A stretch of 64,000 bases of DNA from the NCBI RefSeq assembly GCF_047302285.1, contig NZ_CP154845.1, positions 1,302,001-1,366,000 of the forward strand. Reading direction: 5' to 3'. Of this stretch, positions 45,692 to 53,849 are shown in pieces (position 1 is the first letter of the stretch; the number at the start of each line of letters is the position of its first letter). Source of the stretch: Robertmurraya sp047302285. GTDB taxonomy: Bacteria; Bacillota; Bacilli; Bacillales; Cytobacillaceae. Under the pieces are notes generated by a model, which saw only the letters and a list, made by a program, of their open reading frames with translations, did not search any database and was not told the DNA's origin. The position numbers and the translations under genes are program-made.

Positions 45692-46805
45692 ACGCTTCTT
45701 TCCCCTTAATAAATGCCCAAATATCTCTAAAAACATTGGCCCTATGTAAAGTAGTAAGTAGAACTAATGTGACGGGACCAACAATTAGTCCAAGGAATCC
45801 AATGAGCTTAAAGCCAACAAACAACGATATTAAAGTAGCAAGCGGATCCAATCCGATATTCGAAGAGAGGACTTTAGGTTCCATAATTTGTCTTTGCACA
45901 AGAACAATAATATAAAGTACTCCAAGACCAATCGCCATGGAAACTTCCCCAACTACCATTTCATAAATAATCCACGGGACAAAAATTAAGCCCGTCCCTA
46001 AATAAGGAATAATATCGACTAAGCCAGTAACGAGAGCAATTGTAATCGCATAATCAACGCGAAGGAAGATCAGTCCAATTAAAATGATCATCGTTGTCAG
46101 TGAAACAAGTGTTAGCTGTGCCTTAACAAAGCCAAACATGGCCTTTTTTAAATCTTGAAACACAGTACGAGTGCTTGACTTTGCTTTCGAAGGAATGAGT
46201 TTCCCGGCTGAAGCAGATAATCGATACCAATCCTTACTAATAAAAAATGTTGCTAAAAAGGAAAAAATAACAACAGTCGCTGCATTTGGAAACCATGAAA
46301 CGATGTTTGGGATCTTCTCGAAAAAGCTTTGGATAAAGTTCCCTAACGTTGTCCCAATCGTTCTCCCAACGTTTTCAATATTTTCAAGAATCGTATTTTG
46401 TTGTCCTGAATCAAGGCTGTTGAACATACTTGTGATTTGATTATACAAAGGAATAATTTGTGCTGCGAAGAAATGCTCGATATAATCAATCAATGTTTCT
46501 AGATGGGTAGGAACAACCCGAGCTAAATAATCAGCGCCTGAAACGATTTCAGCAATAAGCAATGTAATTAATCCAGCAAACAAAGCAAAAATAATCACAA
46601 GACTGAGGAGAACTGCGAGAAACCTAGGCATTCTTGCTCTTTTCTCCAAAAGATTCACCAAAGGATTCATTAAAAAGGCAATGATTAACCCAATAATAAA
46701 AGGATACGTAACCTTTGAAAGAAGATACAATGAGAGAAAACCAAGAACAATGATTCCAACAACAACGACAAATCGAACAGTTCGATGCAAGTATGTAATG
46801 TTCAA
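45690..46805 (-). CDS. ytvI: AI-2E-type membrane protein YtvI (sporulation)
   Basis: A 371-residue polytopic protein of the AI-2E/UPF0118 family with about eight helices, including FIIGLIIAFLMNPLVNLLEKR near the N-terminus and the conserved LGTGLIFVPW and LDPLATLISLFVGFKLIGFLG near the C-terminus. The YtvI subfamily is linked to sporulation. TTG 46805 is the start, six bases from AAGGAGG. The transported substrate is unknown. Confidence 0.87.
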   Translation of the reverse strand: MNITYLHRTVRFVVVVGIIVLGFLSLYLLSKVTYPFIIGLIIAFLMNPLVNLLEKRARMPRFLAVLLSLVIIFALFAGLITLLIAEIVSGADYLARVVPTHLETLIDYIEHFFAAQIIPLYNQITSMFNSLDSGQQNTILENIENVGRTIGTTLGNFIQSFFEKIPNIVSWFPNAATVVIFSFLATFFISKDWYRLSASAGKLIPSKAKSSTRTVFQDLKKAMFGFVKAQLTLVSLTTMIILIGLIFLRVDYAITIALVTGLVDIIPYLGTGLIFVPWIIYEMVVGEVSMAIGLGVLYIIVLVQRQIMEPKVLSSNIGLDPLATLISLFVGFKLIGFLGLIVGPVTLVLLTTLHRANVFRDIWAFIKGKEA

Positions 46806-47008
46806 AGTGAACCTCCTTATTTAGTTAATTTATATTAAGAAATTCATGATCGACTTAGTTGATTTTGTCATAAAAACTATTTCTAATGAGTACGTATGAA
46901 AATTAAAAAAGATTCTCATCCTCTTAAAAGTTGTAAAAGTCATTAAAGACATTAAATCCAAAACGCTATGTTACAATAGCATAGATGGATGAAAGGATGT
47001 ATTTTAAA

Positions 47009-47470
47009 ATGTTTTCTCAACCAATGCTATTTTTACTTTTATTATTGGTCATTGGATTAATTGCAAAAAATAGCTCCCTTATTATCGCGGTGGCTTTTCT
47101 ACTTATTATGAAGGTATTTGGTGTAGATTCAAAGTTTTTTGCCATTTTACAATCAAAAGGAATTAACTGGGGCGTAATCGTGATTACGATTGCCGTTTTA
47201 GCTCCAATTGCTAGTGGGGATATTGGATTTAAGGATTTGTCAGGGGCATTTAAATCACCTTATGCATGGATCGCCCTACTGTCTGGAATCGCCGTCGCTT
47301 TATTGGCAAAAGGGGGAGTTTCATTATTAGCCACGGATCCTCATATTACAACAGCTCTTGTGCTAGGAACTATTATTGCTGTATCTGTATTTAAAGGAAT
47401 CGCCGTCGGGCCTTTAATTGGAGCAGGTATCGCCTATATGGCGATGAAGGTATTCGACCTATTTAAATAA
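47009..47470 (+). CDS. ytwI: DUF441 membrane protein YtwI
   Basis: A 153-residue membrane protein with about four helices and the DUF441 segments LQSKGINWGVIVITIAVLAPIA and DPHITTALVLGTIIAVSVFKG. Start at ATG 47009 agrees with family length (about 154). The nearest purine-rich site (GAAAGGA, 46991-46997) is 11 bases away, so a weaker start at 46997 is not excluded. Function unknown. Confidence 0.85.
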   Translation: MFSQPMLFLLLLLVIGLIAKNSSLIIAVAFLLIMKVFGVDSKFFAILQSKGINWGVIVITIAVLAPIASGDIGFKDLSGAFKSPYAWIALLSGIAVALLAKGGVSLLATDPHITTALVLGTIIAVSVFKGIAVGPLIGAGIAYMAMKVFDLFK

Positions 47471-47590
47471 GTCGAATACGAGGGACTTTCTTTACCTCCT
47501 TACATGGGATTGAGAAAGGACTTTCTGCGGTTATTTACGTTATATTTTTCTAATAAAATATTTGTTTTTTCACATTTTAGATACTTTTCA

Positions 47591-47639
47591 TTCACAAATG
47601 TCAGATAATTGTTTATAATAGGACTTGTAAGCGTATCCG
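47591..47639 (+). promoter_or_regulatory. citZ promoter with cre-like site
   Basis: TTCACA (47591-47596), a 17-base spacer and a perfect TATAAT (47614-47619) form a strong promoter. TGTAAGCGTATCCG (47626-47639) at the predicted start matches the left half of the CcpA cre exactly but has three mismatches on the right. The overlapping ATAA/TTAT bases around 47606-47618 recall CcpC targets. A second cre-like site, TGAAAGCATTTTCT, is at 47714-47727. CcpA and CcpC control of citZ is known in B. subtilis. Confidence 0.55.
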
Positions 47640-48006
47640 TATTGTGATGCGCAACAATTAACAAAGGGATTTCGTATAAGCTACATCATATTTAGCGGTA
47701 AACTCAATTAGAATGAAAGCATTTTCTTTTTGGGTATAATTGAGCAACCGCTCAGGGGATGACATAACTTTTTTTGTTCAGACGAACTTGTCTGGCTTAA
47801 TGGTCTAAGTTAGATCATTTATTTGTGAAGTGAATCAATTTCATAATGGCGATGTAAAGGCCGAATCGAAATAGTTACATTTCTTTATAGATACAATATT
47901 CAATATTAATCGTTTTGTGTAAAGACCTTTGCAAATTGTGGAATCGATTCAAGGAACAGAGAAAAGGATACGGGGAAATTTTAAAAGGTAAAGGAGAGGT
48001 TTTAGC
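47640..48006 (+). other. Long citZ leader region, no gene seen
   Basis: About 370 bases separate the likely citZ promoter from its start. Apart from the second cre-like site (47714-47727) and a short CAGAC/GTCTG inverted repeat near 47780-47795, I see no terminator, riboswitch or reading frame. Confidence 0.5.
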
Positions 48007-49125
48007 ATGACAGTGACACGTGGACTTGAAGGGGTAGTAGCAACATCATCGTCTATTAGTTCAATTATCGATGATACACTAACATATGTTGGGTATAACA
48101 TTGATGATCTTGCCGAGAATGCTAGTTTTGAAGAAGTTATTTATTTACTTTGGCACAGAAAGCTTCCAACACTATCTGAACTAGAGACATTAAATAAAGA
48201 GCTAGCTGATAATGCAGATCTACCAAAAGAAGTAATCGAACATTTTAAATTATATCCAATTGATAAAGTTCATCCAATGGGTGCCCTCCGTTCAGCTGTA
48301 TCGTTGTTAGGTCTTTATGATGAAGAGGCTGATTTAATGGAGCCAGAAGCGAACTATCGTAAAGCGATTCGCTTACAGGCAAAAATGCCTGCAATTGTTA
48401 CGGCATTTGCACGTATCAGAAAAGGACTTGAACCTATCGCACCAAGAAAGGATCTAGGCTTTGCGGCAAATTTCCTTTATATGCTTTCAGGTAAAGAACC
48501 TGAGCCAATTGCAGTTGAAGCATTTAATAAGGCACTTGTTCTTCACGCGGATCATGAACTAAATGCATCTACTTTTACAGCACGTGTTTGTGTGGCAACC
48601 TTATCCGATGTATATTCTGGTATTACTTCAGCTATCGGTGCTCTTAAAGGTCCACTTCACGGTGGTGCCAATGAAGCCGTTATGAAAATGCTCACTGAAA
48701 TCGGTTCTGTCGATAATGTAGATTCCTATGTTCGTGAAAAGTTAGCAAAGAAAGAAAAAATCATGGGCTTTGGTCATCGTGTGTATCGCCAAGGGGATCC
48801 ACGTGCAAAACATTTAAAGGTGATGTCTGAAAAACTAACAAATCTTACAGGTAAGCCAGAATACTATGAAATGTCAATTCAAATTGAAGCGATCGTCACA
48901 GGTGAAAAGAATCTACCTCCAAATGTAGATTTCTATTCTGCATCTGTTTATGATAGCCTTGGTATCGATCATGATCTATTTACACCTATTTTTGCCGTAA
49001 GTCGTGTGTCCGGATGGTTGGCACATATTCTTGAGCAATATGAAAACAACCGCTTAATCCGCCCACGTGCTGACTACACAGGTCCTGGAATGCAACAATA
49101 TGTTCCGGTTGAACAAAGAGGATAG
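48007..49125 (+). CDS. citZ: Citrate synthase
   Basis: Condenses acetyl-CoA and oxaloacetate. The 372-residue type II enzyme has LILHADHELNAST-like ALVLHADHELNASTFTAR (catalytic histidine), LKGPLHGGANEAVMKML and the signature MGFGHRVYRQGDPRAKHL. AAAGGAGAGG precedes the ATG. It heads the citZ-icd-mdh series of TCA genes. Confidence 0.97.
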   Translation: MTVTRGLEGVVATSSSISSIIDDTLTYVGYNIDDLAENASFEEVIYLLWHRKLPTLSELETLNKELADNADLPKEVIEHFKLYPIDKVHPMGALRSAVSLLGLYDEEADLMEPEANYRKAIRLQAKMPAIVTAFARIRKGLEPIAPRKDLGFAANFLYMLSGKEPEPIAVEAFNKALVLHADHELNASTFTARVCVATLSDVYSGITSAIGALKGPLHGGANEAVMKMLTEIGSVDNVDSYVREKLAKKEKIMGFGHRVYRQGDPRAKHLKVMSEKLTNLTGKPEYYEMSIQIEAIVTGEKNLPPNVDFYSASVYDSLGIDHDLFTPIFAVSRVSGWLAHILEQYENNRLIRPRADYTGPGMQQYVPVEQRG

Positions 49126-49451
49126 ATTTTTTTCAATCTTTGAATGAACTTGTGTTAAAATAAAGTAAGTGAAAAGTGTTTATTATTGGAATTTATAGTA
49201 TAAAATGAAAAAGTCTATTTTGTATCATCTTGCTACTTTATAAAAGTTGTTGCTTTGCGAAGCTGAATTGGGCTAATTTTATCGCACACAACTTTATATA
49301 AAACAGCCAAGTAAAAATGACTGCGATAGAAATGAGGAAAGGTTAGCTGATAAAGGCTGTATACAAAATGGCCCTAGTCTCTAACCTTTGATTACGAATT
49401 TAGATGCAGCGTGTTTTACTAGGGTATACGAATTTGGAGGGGAATAGAGAA
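49126..49451 (+). other. citZ-icd spacer with a leader stem-loop
   Basis: No gene is seen. AAAGGTTAG (49338-49346) and CTAACCTTT (49381-49389) form a perfect 9-bp stem about 60 bases before icd, with a smaller GGC/GCC pair inside the loop. There is no T-run, so it is not a simple terminator. Confidence 0.5.
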
Positions 49452-50717
49452 ATGGCAGGAGAAAAAATTACAGTTTCAAACGGGGTATTAAATGTACCAA
49501 ATAATCCAATCGTACCTTTTATTGAGGGAGACGGAATTGGTCCAGATATTTGGGCTGCAGCATCAAAAGTATTAGATGCAGCTGTTGAAAAATCCTATAA
49601 TGGTGAACGCAAAATCGAATGGAAAGAAGTTTTAGCTGGGGAAAAAGCTTTTAATGAAACAGGTGAATGGTTACCAGCGGAAACTCTTGACGTGATTAGA
49701 GAATACCTTATTGCTATTAAAGGACCATTAACTACTCCAATCGGTGGAGGAATTCGTTCATTGAATGTTGCCCTTCGTCAAGAGCTTGATTTATTTGTTT
49801 GTTTACGCCCTGTACGTTGGTTTGAAGGAGTTCCTTCTCCAGTAAAGCGTCCTCAAGATACTGACATGGTTATATTCCGTGAAAATACTGAGGATATTTA
49901 TGCAGGAATTGAATATGCGAAAGGCTCTGAAGAAGTTGAAAAGTTAATTTCGTTCTTGAAAAATGAACTTGGTGTTAATAAAATTCGTTTCCCTGAAACT
50001 TCAGGTATCGGAATTAAGCCTGTTTCTGAAGAAGGTACTAGCCGCTTAGTACGCTCAGCTATTGAGTATGCTCTTAAAGAAGGCCGTAAGTCTGTTACGC
50101 TAGTACATAAAGGGAACATTATGAAGTTTACAGAAGGTGCTTTCAAAAATTGGGGTTACGAGCTTGCTGAAAGAGAATATGGTGATAAAGTATTCACTTG
50201 GGCTCAATATGATCGAATTAAGGATGAAGAAGGTACCGATGCTGCTAATAAAGCTCAAGCAGAAGCTGAAGCGGCAGGCAAAATTATCGTAAAAGATGCG
50301 ATTGCTGATATTTTCTTACAACAAATCTTAACACGTCCTCGTGAGTTTGATGTTGTTGCAACTATGAACTTAAACGGAGACTATATTTCCGATGCACTTG
50401 CTGCTCAAGTTGGTGGTATCGGTATCGCTCCTGGAGCAAATATCAACTATGAAACAGGACATGCAATTTTCGAAGCTACACATGGTACTGCTCCGAAATA
50501 TGCAGGTTTAGATAAAGTTAACCCATCATCTGTCCTTCTTTCTGGCGTGTTATTATTAGAACACCTAGGATGGAATGAGGCAGCAGATCTGATTACAAAA
50601 TCTGTAGAGAAAACCATTGCATCTAAAGTTGTAACTTATGACTTTGCTCGATTAATGGAAGGTGCTACAGAGGTTAAGTGCTCTGAATTTGGAGATGAAT
50701 TAATTAAGAATATGTAA
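49452..50717 (+). CDS. icd: Isocitrate dehydrogenase (NADP)
   Basis: Oxidatively decarboxylates isocitrate to 2-oxoglutarate. The 421-residue enzyme has VPFIEGDGIGPDIW, the substrate serine/arginine region GIRSLNVALRQELDLFVCLRP split by a turn, and the signature NLNGDYISDALAAQVGGIGI near the C-terminus. ATG 49452 with GGAGGGGAA upstream gives the family N-terminus; the frame is open from 49404 without support. Confidence 0.96.
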   Translation: MAGEKITVSNGVLNVPNNPIVPFIEGDGIGPDIWAAASKVLDAAVEKSYNGERKIEWKEVLAGEKAFNETGEWLPAETLDVIREYLIAIKGPLTTPIGGGIRSLNVALRQELDLFVCLRPVRWFEGVPSPVKRPQDTDMVIFRENTEDIYAGIEYAKGSEEVEKLISFLKNELGVNKIRFPETSGIGIKPVSEEGTSRLVRSAIEYALKEGRKSVTLVHKGNIMKFTEGAFKNWGYELAEREYGDKVFTWAQYDRIKDEEGTDAANKAQAEAEAAGKIIVKDAIADIFLQQILTRPREFDVVATMNLNGDYISDALAAQVGGIGIAPGANINYETGHAIFEATHGTAPKYAGLDKVNPSSVLLSGVLLLEHLGWNEAADLITKSVEKTIASKVVTYDFARLMEGATEVKCSEFGDELIKNM

Positions 50718-50730
50718 GTTATTTTCTTCA

Positions 50731-50758
50731 GACTGACTCATGTAATGGGTCAGTCCTT
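50731..50758 (+). terminator. Weak terminator or processing stem between icd and mdh
   Basis: GACTGACTCAT pairs with ATGGGTCAGTC (one G-U) around GTA; the following CCTTTCC is a poor T-run, so read-through into mdh is likely. Confidence 0.5.
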
Positions 50759-50797
50759 TCCATCATAAAAGAGGTAATCTTTAAGGAGGAAATACTG

Positions 50798-51736
50798 ATG
50801 ACTTTAAAGCGTAAAAAAGTATCTGTTATCGGTGGAGGATTTACTGGGGCTACTACAGCATTCTTATTAGCACAAAAAGAACTTGGAGATGTAGTTCTTG
50901 TAGATATACCGCAAATGGAGAACCCGACTAAAGGCAAAGCGTTGGATATGCTAGAAGCTGGTCCTGTTCAAGGGTTTGATGCAAACATTACTGGTACTGC
51001 AAGTTATGAAGACACAAAGAACTCTGATATAGTAGTCATCACTGCAGGGATTGCTCGTAAGCCAGGAATGAGCAGAGATGATTTAGTACAAACGAATCAA
51101 AAAATCATGAAAAGTGTCACCCAAGAAATTGTCAAATATTCTCCAAATACGTATATTCTTGTGTTAACAAATCCAGTTGATGCGATGACATATACTGTGT
51201 TCAAGGAATCTGGGTTTCCAAAAAATCGCGTCATTGGTCAATCAGGTGTACTTGATTCAGCTCGTTTCCGTACCTTTATCTCTCAAGAATTAAATCTATC
51301 AGTTAAAGACATTACAGGTTTTGTACTTGGTGGACATGGAGATGATATGGTTCCACTTGTACGTTATTCCTATGCTGGCGGAATTCCATTAGAAACGTTA
51401 ATTTCAAAGGACCGTCTTGATGCCATTGTCGAACGTACACGTAAAGGTGGCGGAGAAATCGTCAATTTATTAGGAAATGGGAGTGCTTATTATGCTCCGG
51501 CTGCTTCACTCGTGGAAATGTGTGAAGCCATCCTAAAGGATCAGCGTCGTGTCCTTCCTTCCATTGCTTATTTAGAAGGGGAATATGGTTACGATGGCAT
51601 TTACCTTGGTGTTCCGACTATTTTGGGAGCAAACGGAATAGAAAAGGTAATTGAGCTAGAACTAAAACCAGATGAAAAAGCTGCATTAGATAAATCGGCA
51701 GAATCTGTTCGAAACGTAATGGCCGTTTTGGCATAA
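50798..51736 (+). CDS. mdh: Malate dehydrogenase
   Basis: Interconverts malate and oxaloacetate with NAD. The 312-residue LDH-like protein has VSVIGGGFTGATTAFLLAQ, ITAGIARKPGMSRDDLV (substrate arginine loop), VLTNPVDAMTY and the catalytic histidine in GHGDDMVPLV. AAGGAGG precedes the ATG. It closes the TCA gene series and is followed by a terminator. Confidence 0.97.
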   Translation: MTLKRKKVSVIGGGFTGATTAFLLAQKELGDVVLVDIPQMENPTKGKALDMLEAGPVQGFDANITGTASYEDTKNSDIVVITAGIARKPGMSRDDLVQTNQKIMKSVTQEIVKYSPNTYILVLTNPVDAMTYTVFKESGFPKNRVIGQSGVLDSARFRTFISQELNLSVKDITGFVLGGHGDDMVPLVRYSYAGGIPLETLISKDRLDAIVERTRKGGGEIVNLLGNGSAYYAPAASLVEMCEAILKDQRRVLPSIAYLEGEYGYDGIYLGVPTILGANGIEKVIELELKPDEKAALDKSAESVRNVMAVLA

Positions 51737-51760
51737 TTTAACTGGGGAAGAGGCTGGGTT

Positions 51761-51786
51761 AAAAAGTCGGTGGTAACGACTTTTTG
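51761..51786 (+). terminator. Terminator after mdh
   Basis: AAAAAGTCG pairs with CGACTTTTT around GTGGTAA. Confidence 0.85.
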
Positions 51787-51866
51787 ATTGCAGTTTGGAA
51801 TGTATAAATTCCCTCGAATTGTGGATAAAGTGTTCATATAAACAATAGGAATATCGGTATGAAAAA

Positions 51867-52051
51867 ATAACAGGAAAAATTCCGCTTAATGAGCAAGCAT
51901 CATGAAAAAGAGCCGAAATAACAGGAAAAGTTCCTGCTATTCCCTCAAAAAATGCCAAAATAAACGATTTTGCCCTCCATAAGCGGAAAATCTTCCGTTA
52001 TTTTCCCTAAAAAGGACAACATTGAGGAGATAACAGGAAAAATTCCGCTTA
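51867..52051. repeat. Cluster of four AACAGGAAAAATTCCGCT-type repeats
   Basis: Near-identical 22-23-base units lie at 51867-51888, 51918-51940, 51979-52002 (opposite orientation) and 52030-52051. Each carries an internal dyad (GGAAAAATTCC or close to it). They fill most of the 620-base gap between mdh and the 52358 gene; no reading frame is credible here. The gap is framed by GAGGCTGGG near 51750 and its approximate complement TCCGAGCCTC near 52262. Confidence 0.8.
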
Positions 52052-52196
52052 AGGGCGAGAGATGGTTGGAGCAAAATAGGGTCTTATAGTAGAAATTTAG
52101 ACAAAGTGGAAATCGATTGGATTCTTGAAGGCTAATTTGCGTTTCCCTCGATTTTTGTACGAGGAAAATCGAAGGTCTTGCGTTAATACAAAAATA

Positions 52197-52241
52197 GAGA
52201 AAGGTGAATTTGAGTTGAGTACTCTCAAATTCACCTTTCTC
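52197..52241. repeat. Perfect 18-bp inverted repeat
   Basis: GAGAAAGGTGAATTTGAG (52197-52214) and its exact complement (52224-52241) flank a nine-base spacer. No T-run follows, so it is not a standard terminator. A second, weaker dyad (TCGATTTT/AAAATCGA) lies near 52149-52172. Confidence 0.75.
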
Positions 52242-52357
52242 ATGATTTGAAGCTAGTTATGTCCGAGCCTCTTTTCTTTTTATCTTTTCTTTATGGTAAA
52301 ATTAGGTGAGGTTATTTTTTAAAACAACAATGTATACGTTTACAAAAATAGATAGGG

Positions 52358-52843
52358 GTGGGGAATTTGTTGTTAGGAAGGAAACGAAAATTAGGAAGAA
52401 TGATCGATGAAATGACGATTGGTGAGAAATTATCTTTAACAGAGAAAATTGAAGATAAGGATTTGCTCTTATATTTGGGGTTAACGGATGATGCGAACCC
52501 GCTTTATATTCAACATGATTATGCCTCACAAACTTCATATAAAAAACCACTTGTTCCAACGATTATGCTTACGGGAATTATCACTTCTGCCGTATCCAAA
52601 TATTTACCTGGTCCTGGAAGTCATATTCAAAAACAGGAAATAAATTTTTTAAAACCTGTCTATCATTATGGTACGATTGAACTGTTATTTGAAGTGATCG
52701 ATGTTAGTAGAAACACGAATACGATCCAAATACGAGTAGAAGGTACGAACGAAAAAGATGAGTTGGTCATCCAAGGACAATTAGCTGTTTCTCCTCCAGA
52801 ACGCCTCGCCCGAATGGATGGGAAAGCGTTAGAGAATTTTTAA
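52358..52843 (+). CDS. MaoC-like hotdog-fold protein
   Basis: A protein of about 157-161 residues with a single hotdog domain of the MaoC dehydratase/thioesterase type: YLGLTDDANPLYIQHDYA (residues 39-56) carries the D..N..H active-site arrangement, followed by VPTIMLTGIITSAVSKYLPGPGS. The substrate, probably an acyl-CoA, is unknown. The start is uncertain: GTG 52358 overlaps the GGGG ribosome binding site, whereas TTG 52370 stands six bases from it. It is monocistronic with its own terminator. Confidence 0.82.
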   Translation: MGNLLLGRKRKLGRMIDEMTIGEKLSLTEKIEDKDLLLYLGLTDDANPLYIQHDYASQTSYKKPLVPTIMLTGIITSAVSKYLPGPGSHIQKQEINFLKPVYHYGTIELLFEVIDVSRNTNTIQIRVEGTNEKDELVIQGQLAVSPPERLARMDGKALENF

Positions 52844-52870
52844 AGGTGCACATAAAGTGCATCTTTTCCT
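52842..52870 (+). terminator. Terminator after the MaoC-like gene
   Basis: AAAGGTGCAC pairs with GTGCATCTTT around ATAAA, followed by TCCTTTT. Confidence 0.7.
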
Positions 52871-52931
52871 TTTAAGAAAATTTTTCAAAAAATCGCTGAC
52901 TTGAGTTGTTTTCACAATGTACGAAGGTAAA

Positions 52932-53016
52932 TTAAAAAACGAACATATCTAACATGAATCATTCGAACTTATTCTAATATTTATCTTGTTTAGAGTTACA
53001 TTCGTTCGTTTTTTAA
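52932..53016. repeat. 13-bp inverted repeat upstream of phoPR
   Basis: TTAAAAAACGAAC (52932-52944) and GTTCGTTTTTTAA (53004-53016) are exact complements 59 bases apart, about 120 bases before phoP. Confidence 0.6.
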
Positions 53017-53049
53017 CTTGAGAAGCACTATTATGAAATTGATTCACTT

Positions 53050-53098
53050 TGTAAAAGAATTGTAAATTTCGTACTCGAATGCAAAATTATATTATAAT
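53050..53098 (+). promoter_or_regulatory. phoPR promoter region with tandem Pho box
   Basis: TGTAAA at 53050-53055 and again at 53061-53066, an 11-base period, reads on the minus strand as TTTACA-N5-TTTACA. This is the PhoP-binding repeat form (TTAACA-like, N5). A TATAAT -10 hexamer lies at 53093-53098 without a good -35. PhoP autoregulates phoPR in B. subtilis. Confidence 0.55.
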
Positions 53099-53135
53099 AG
53101 ATGTATGGACAACTGTAGGACAGGGGGATTTATTC

Positions 53136-53849
53136 ATGAAAAAAGTACTTGTCGTTGATGATGAACAATCGATCGTTACGTTATTACAATATAATTTACA
53201 ACAAGCGGGCTATGAAGTGATTACAGCGATGGATGGCGAGGAAGGGAAAAACTTGGCCATTTCTGAGCAGCCTGACTTTATTATTCTTGATCTAATGCTA
53301 CCAAAAATGGACGGAATCGAAGTATGTAAGCATCTTCGACAGCAAAAGGTAACAACACCTATTCTGATGTTAACAGCGAAAGACGAAGAATTTGATAAAG
53401 TATTAGGATTAGAATTAGGTGCCGACGATTATATGACGAAGCCGTTTAGCCCACGTGAAGTAGTGGCAAGGGTCAAAGCCATTCTTCGTAGAATTCAGAT
53501 CCAGCCTGTATCAGAAGGGCAAGAGCAAGAAAAAACGGATTATATAAAAGTGAAATCTTTAAAAATATTTCCAGAACATTATGAAGCTTATTTTGATGAG
53601 GAGCAATTAGAATTAACACCAAAGGAATTTGAACTCCTTCTATATTTAGCTCAGCATAAAGGGCGGGTATTAACAAGGGACCAGTTGTTAAGTGCTGTGT
53701 GGAATTATGACTTTGCCGGGGATACAAGAATTGTCGATGTTCATATTAGTCATCTTCGCGAAAAAATTGAAGAGGATTCTAAGAAACCAACTTTTATTAA
53801 AACGATTCGCGGATTAGGTTATAAGATGGAGGAGCCTAAAGGAGAATGA
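53136..53849 (+). CDS. phoP: Phosphate response regulator PhoP
   Basis: OmpR-type response regulator for phosphate starvation. The 237-residue protein has the receiver acidic pocket (VVDDE), phospho-acceptor aspartate in FIILDLMLPK (about D53), LTAKD and KPF, then a winged-helix domain (LTPKEFELLLYLA; DTRIVDVHISHLREKIE). ATG 53136 follows AGGGGGATT; the open frame from 53079 is disfavoured. It overlaps phoR by four bases. Confidence 0.95.
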   Translation: MKKVLVVDDEQSIVTLLQYNLQQAGYEVITAMDGEEGKNLAISEQPDFIILDLMLPKMDGIEVCKHLRQQKVTTPILMLTAKDEEFDKVLGLELGADDYMTKPFSPREVVARVKAILRRIQIQPVSEGQEQEKTDYIKVKSLKIFPEHYEAYFDEEQLELTPKEFELLLYLAQHKGRVLTRDQLLSAVWNYDFAGDTRIVDVHISHLREKIEEDSKKPTFIKTIRGLGYKMEEPKGE

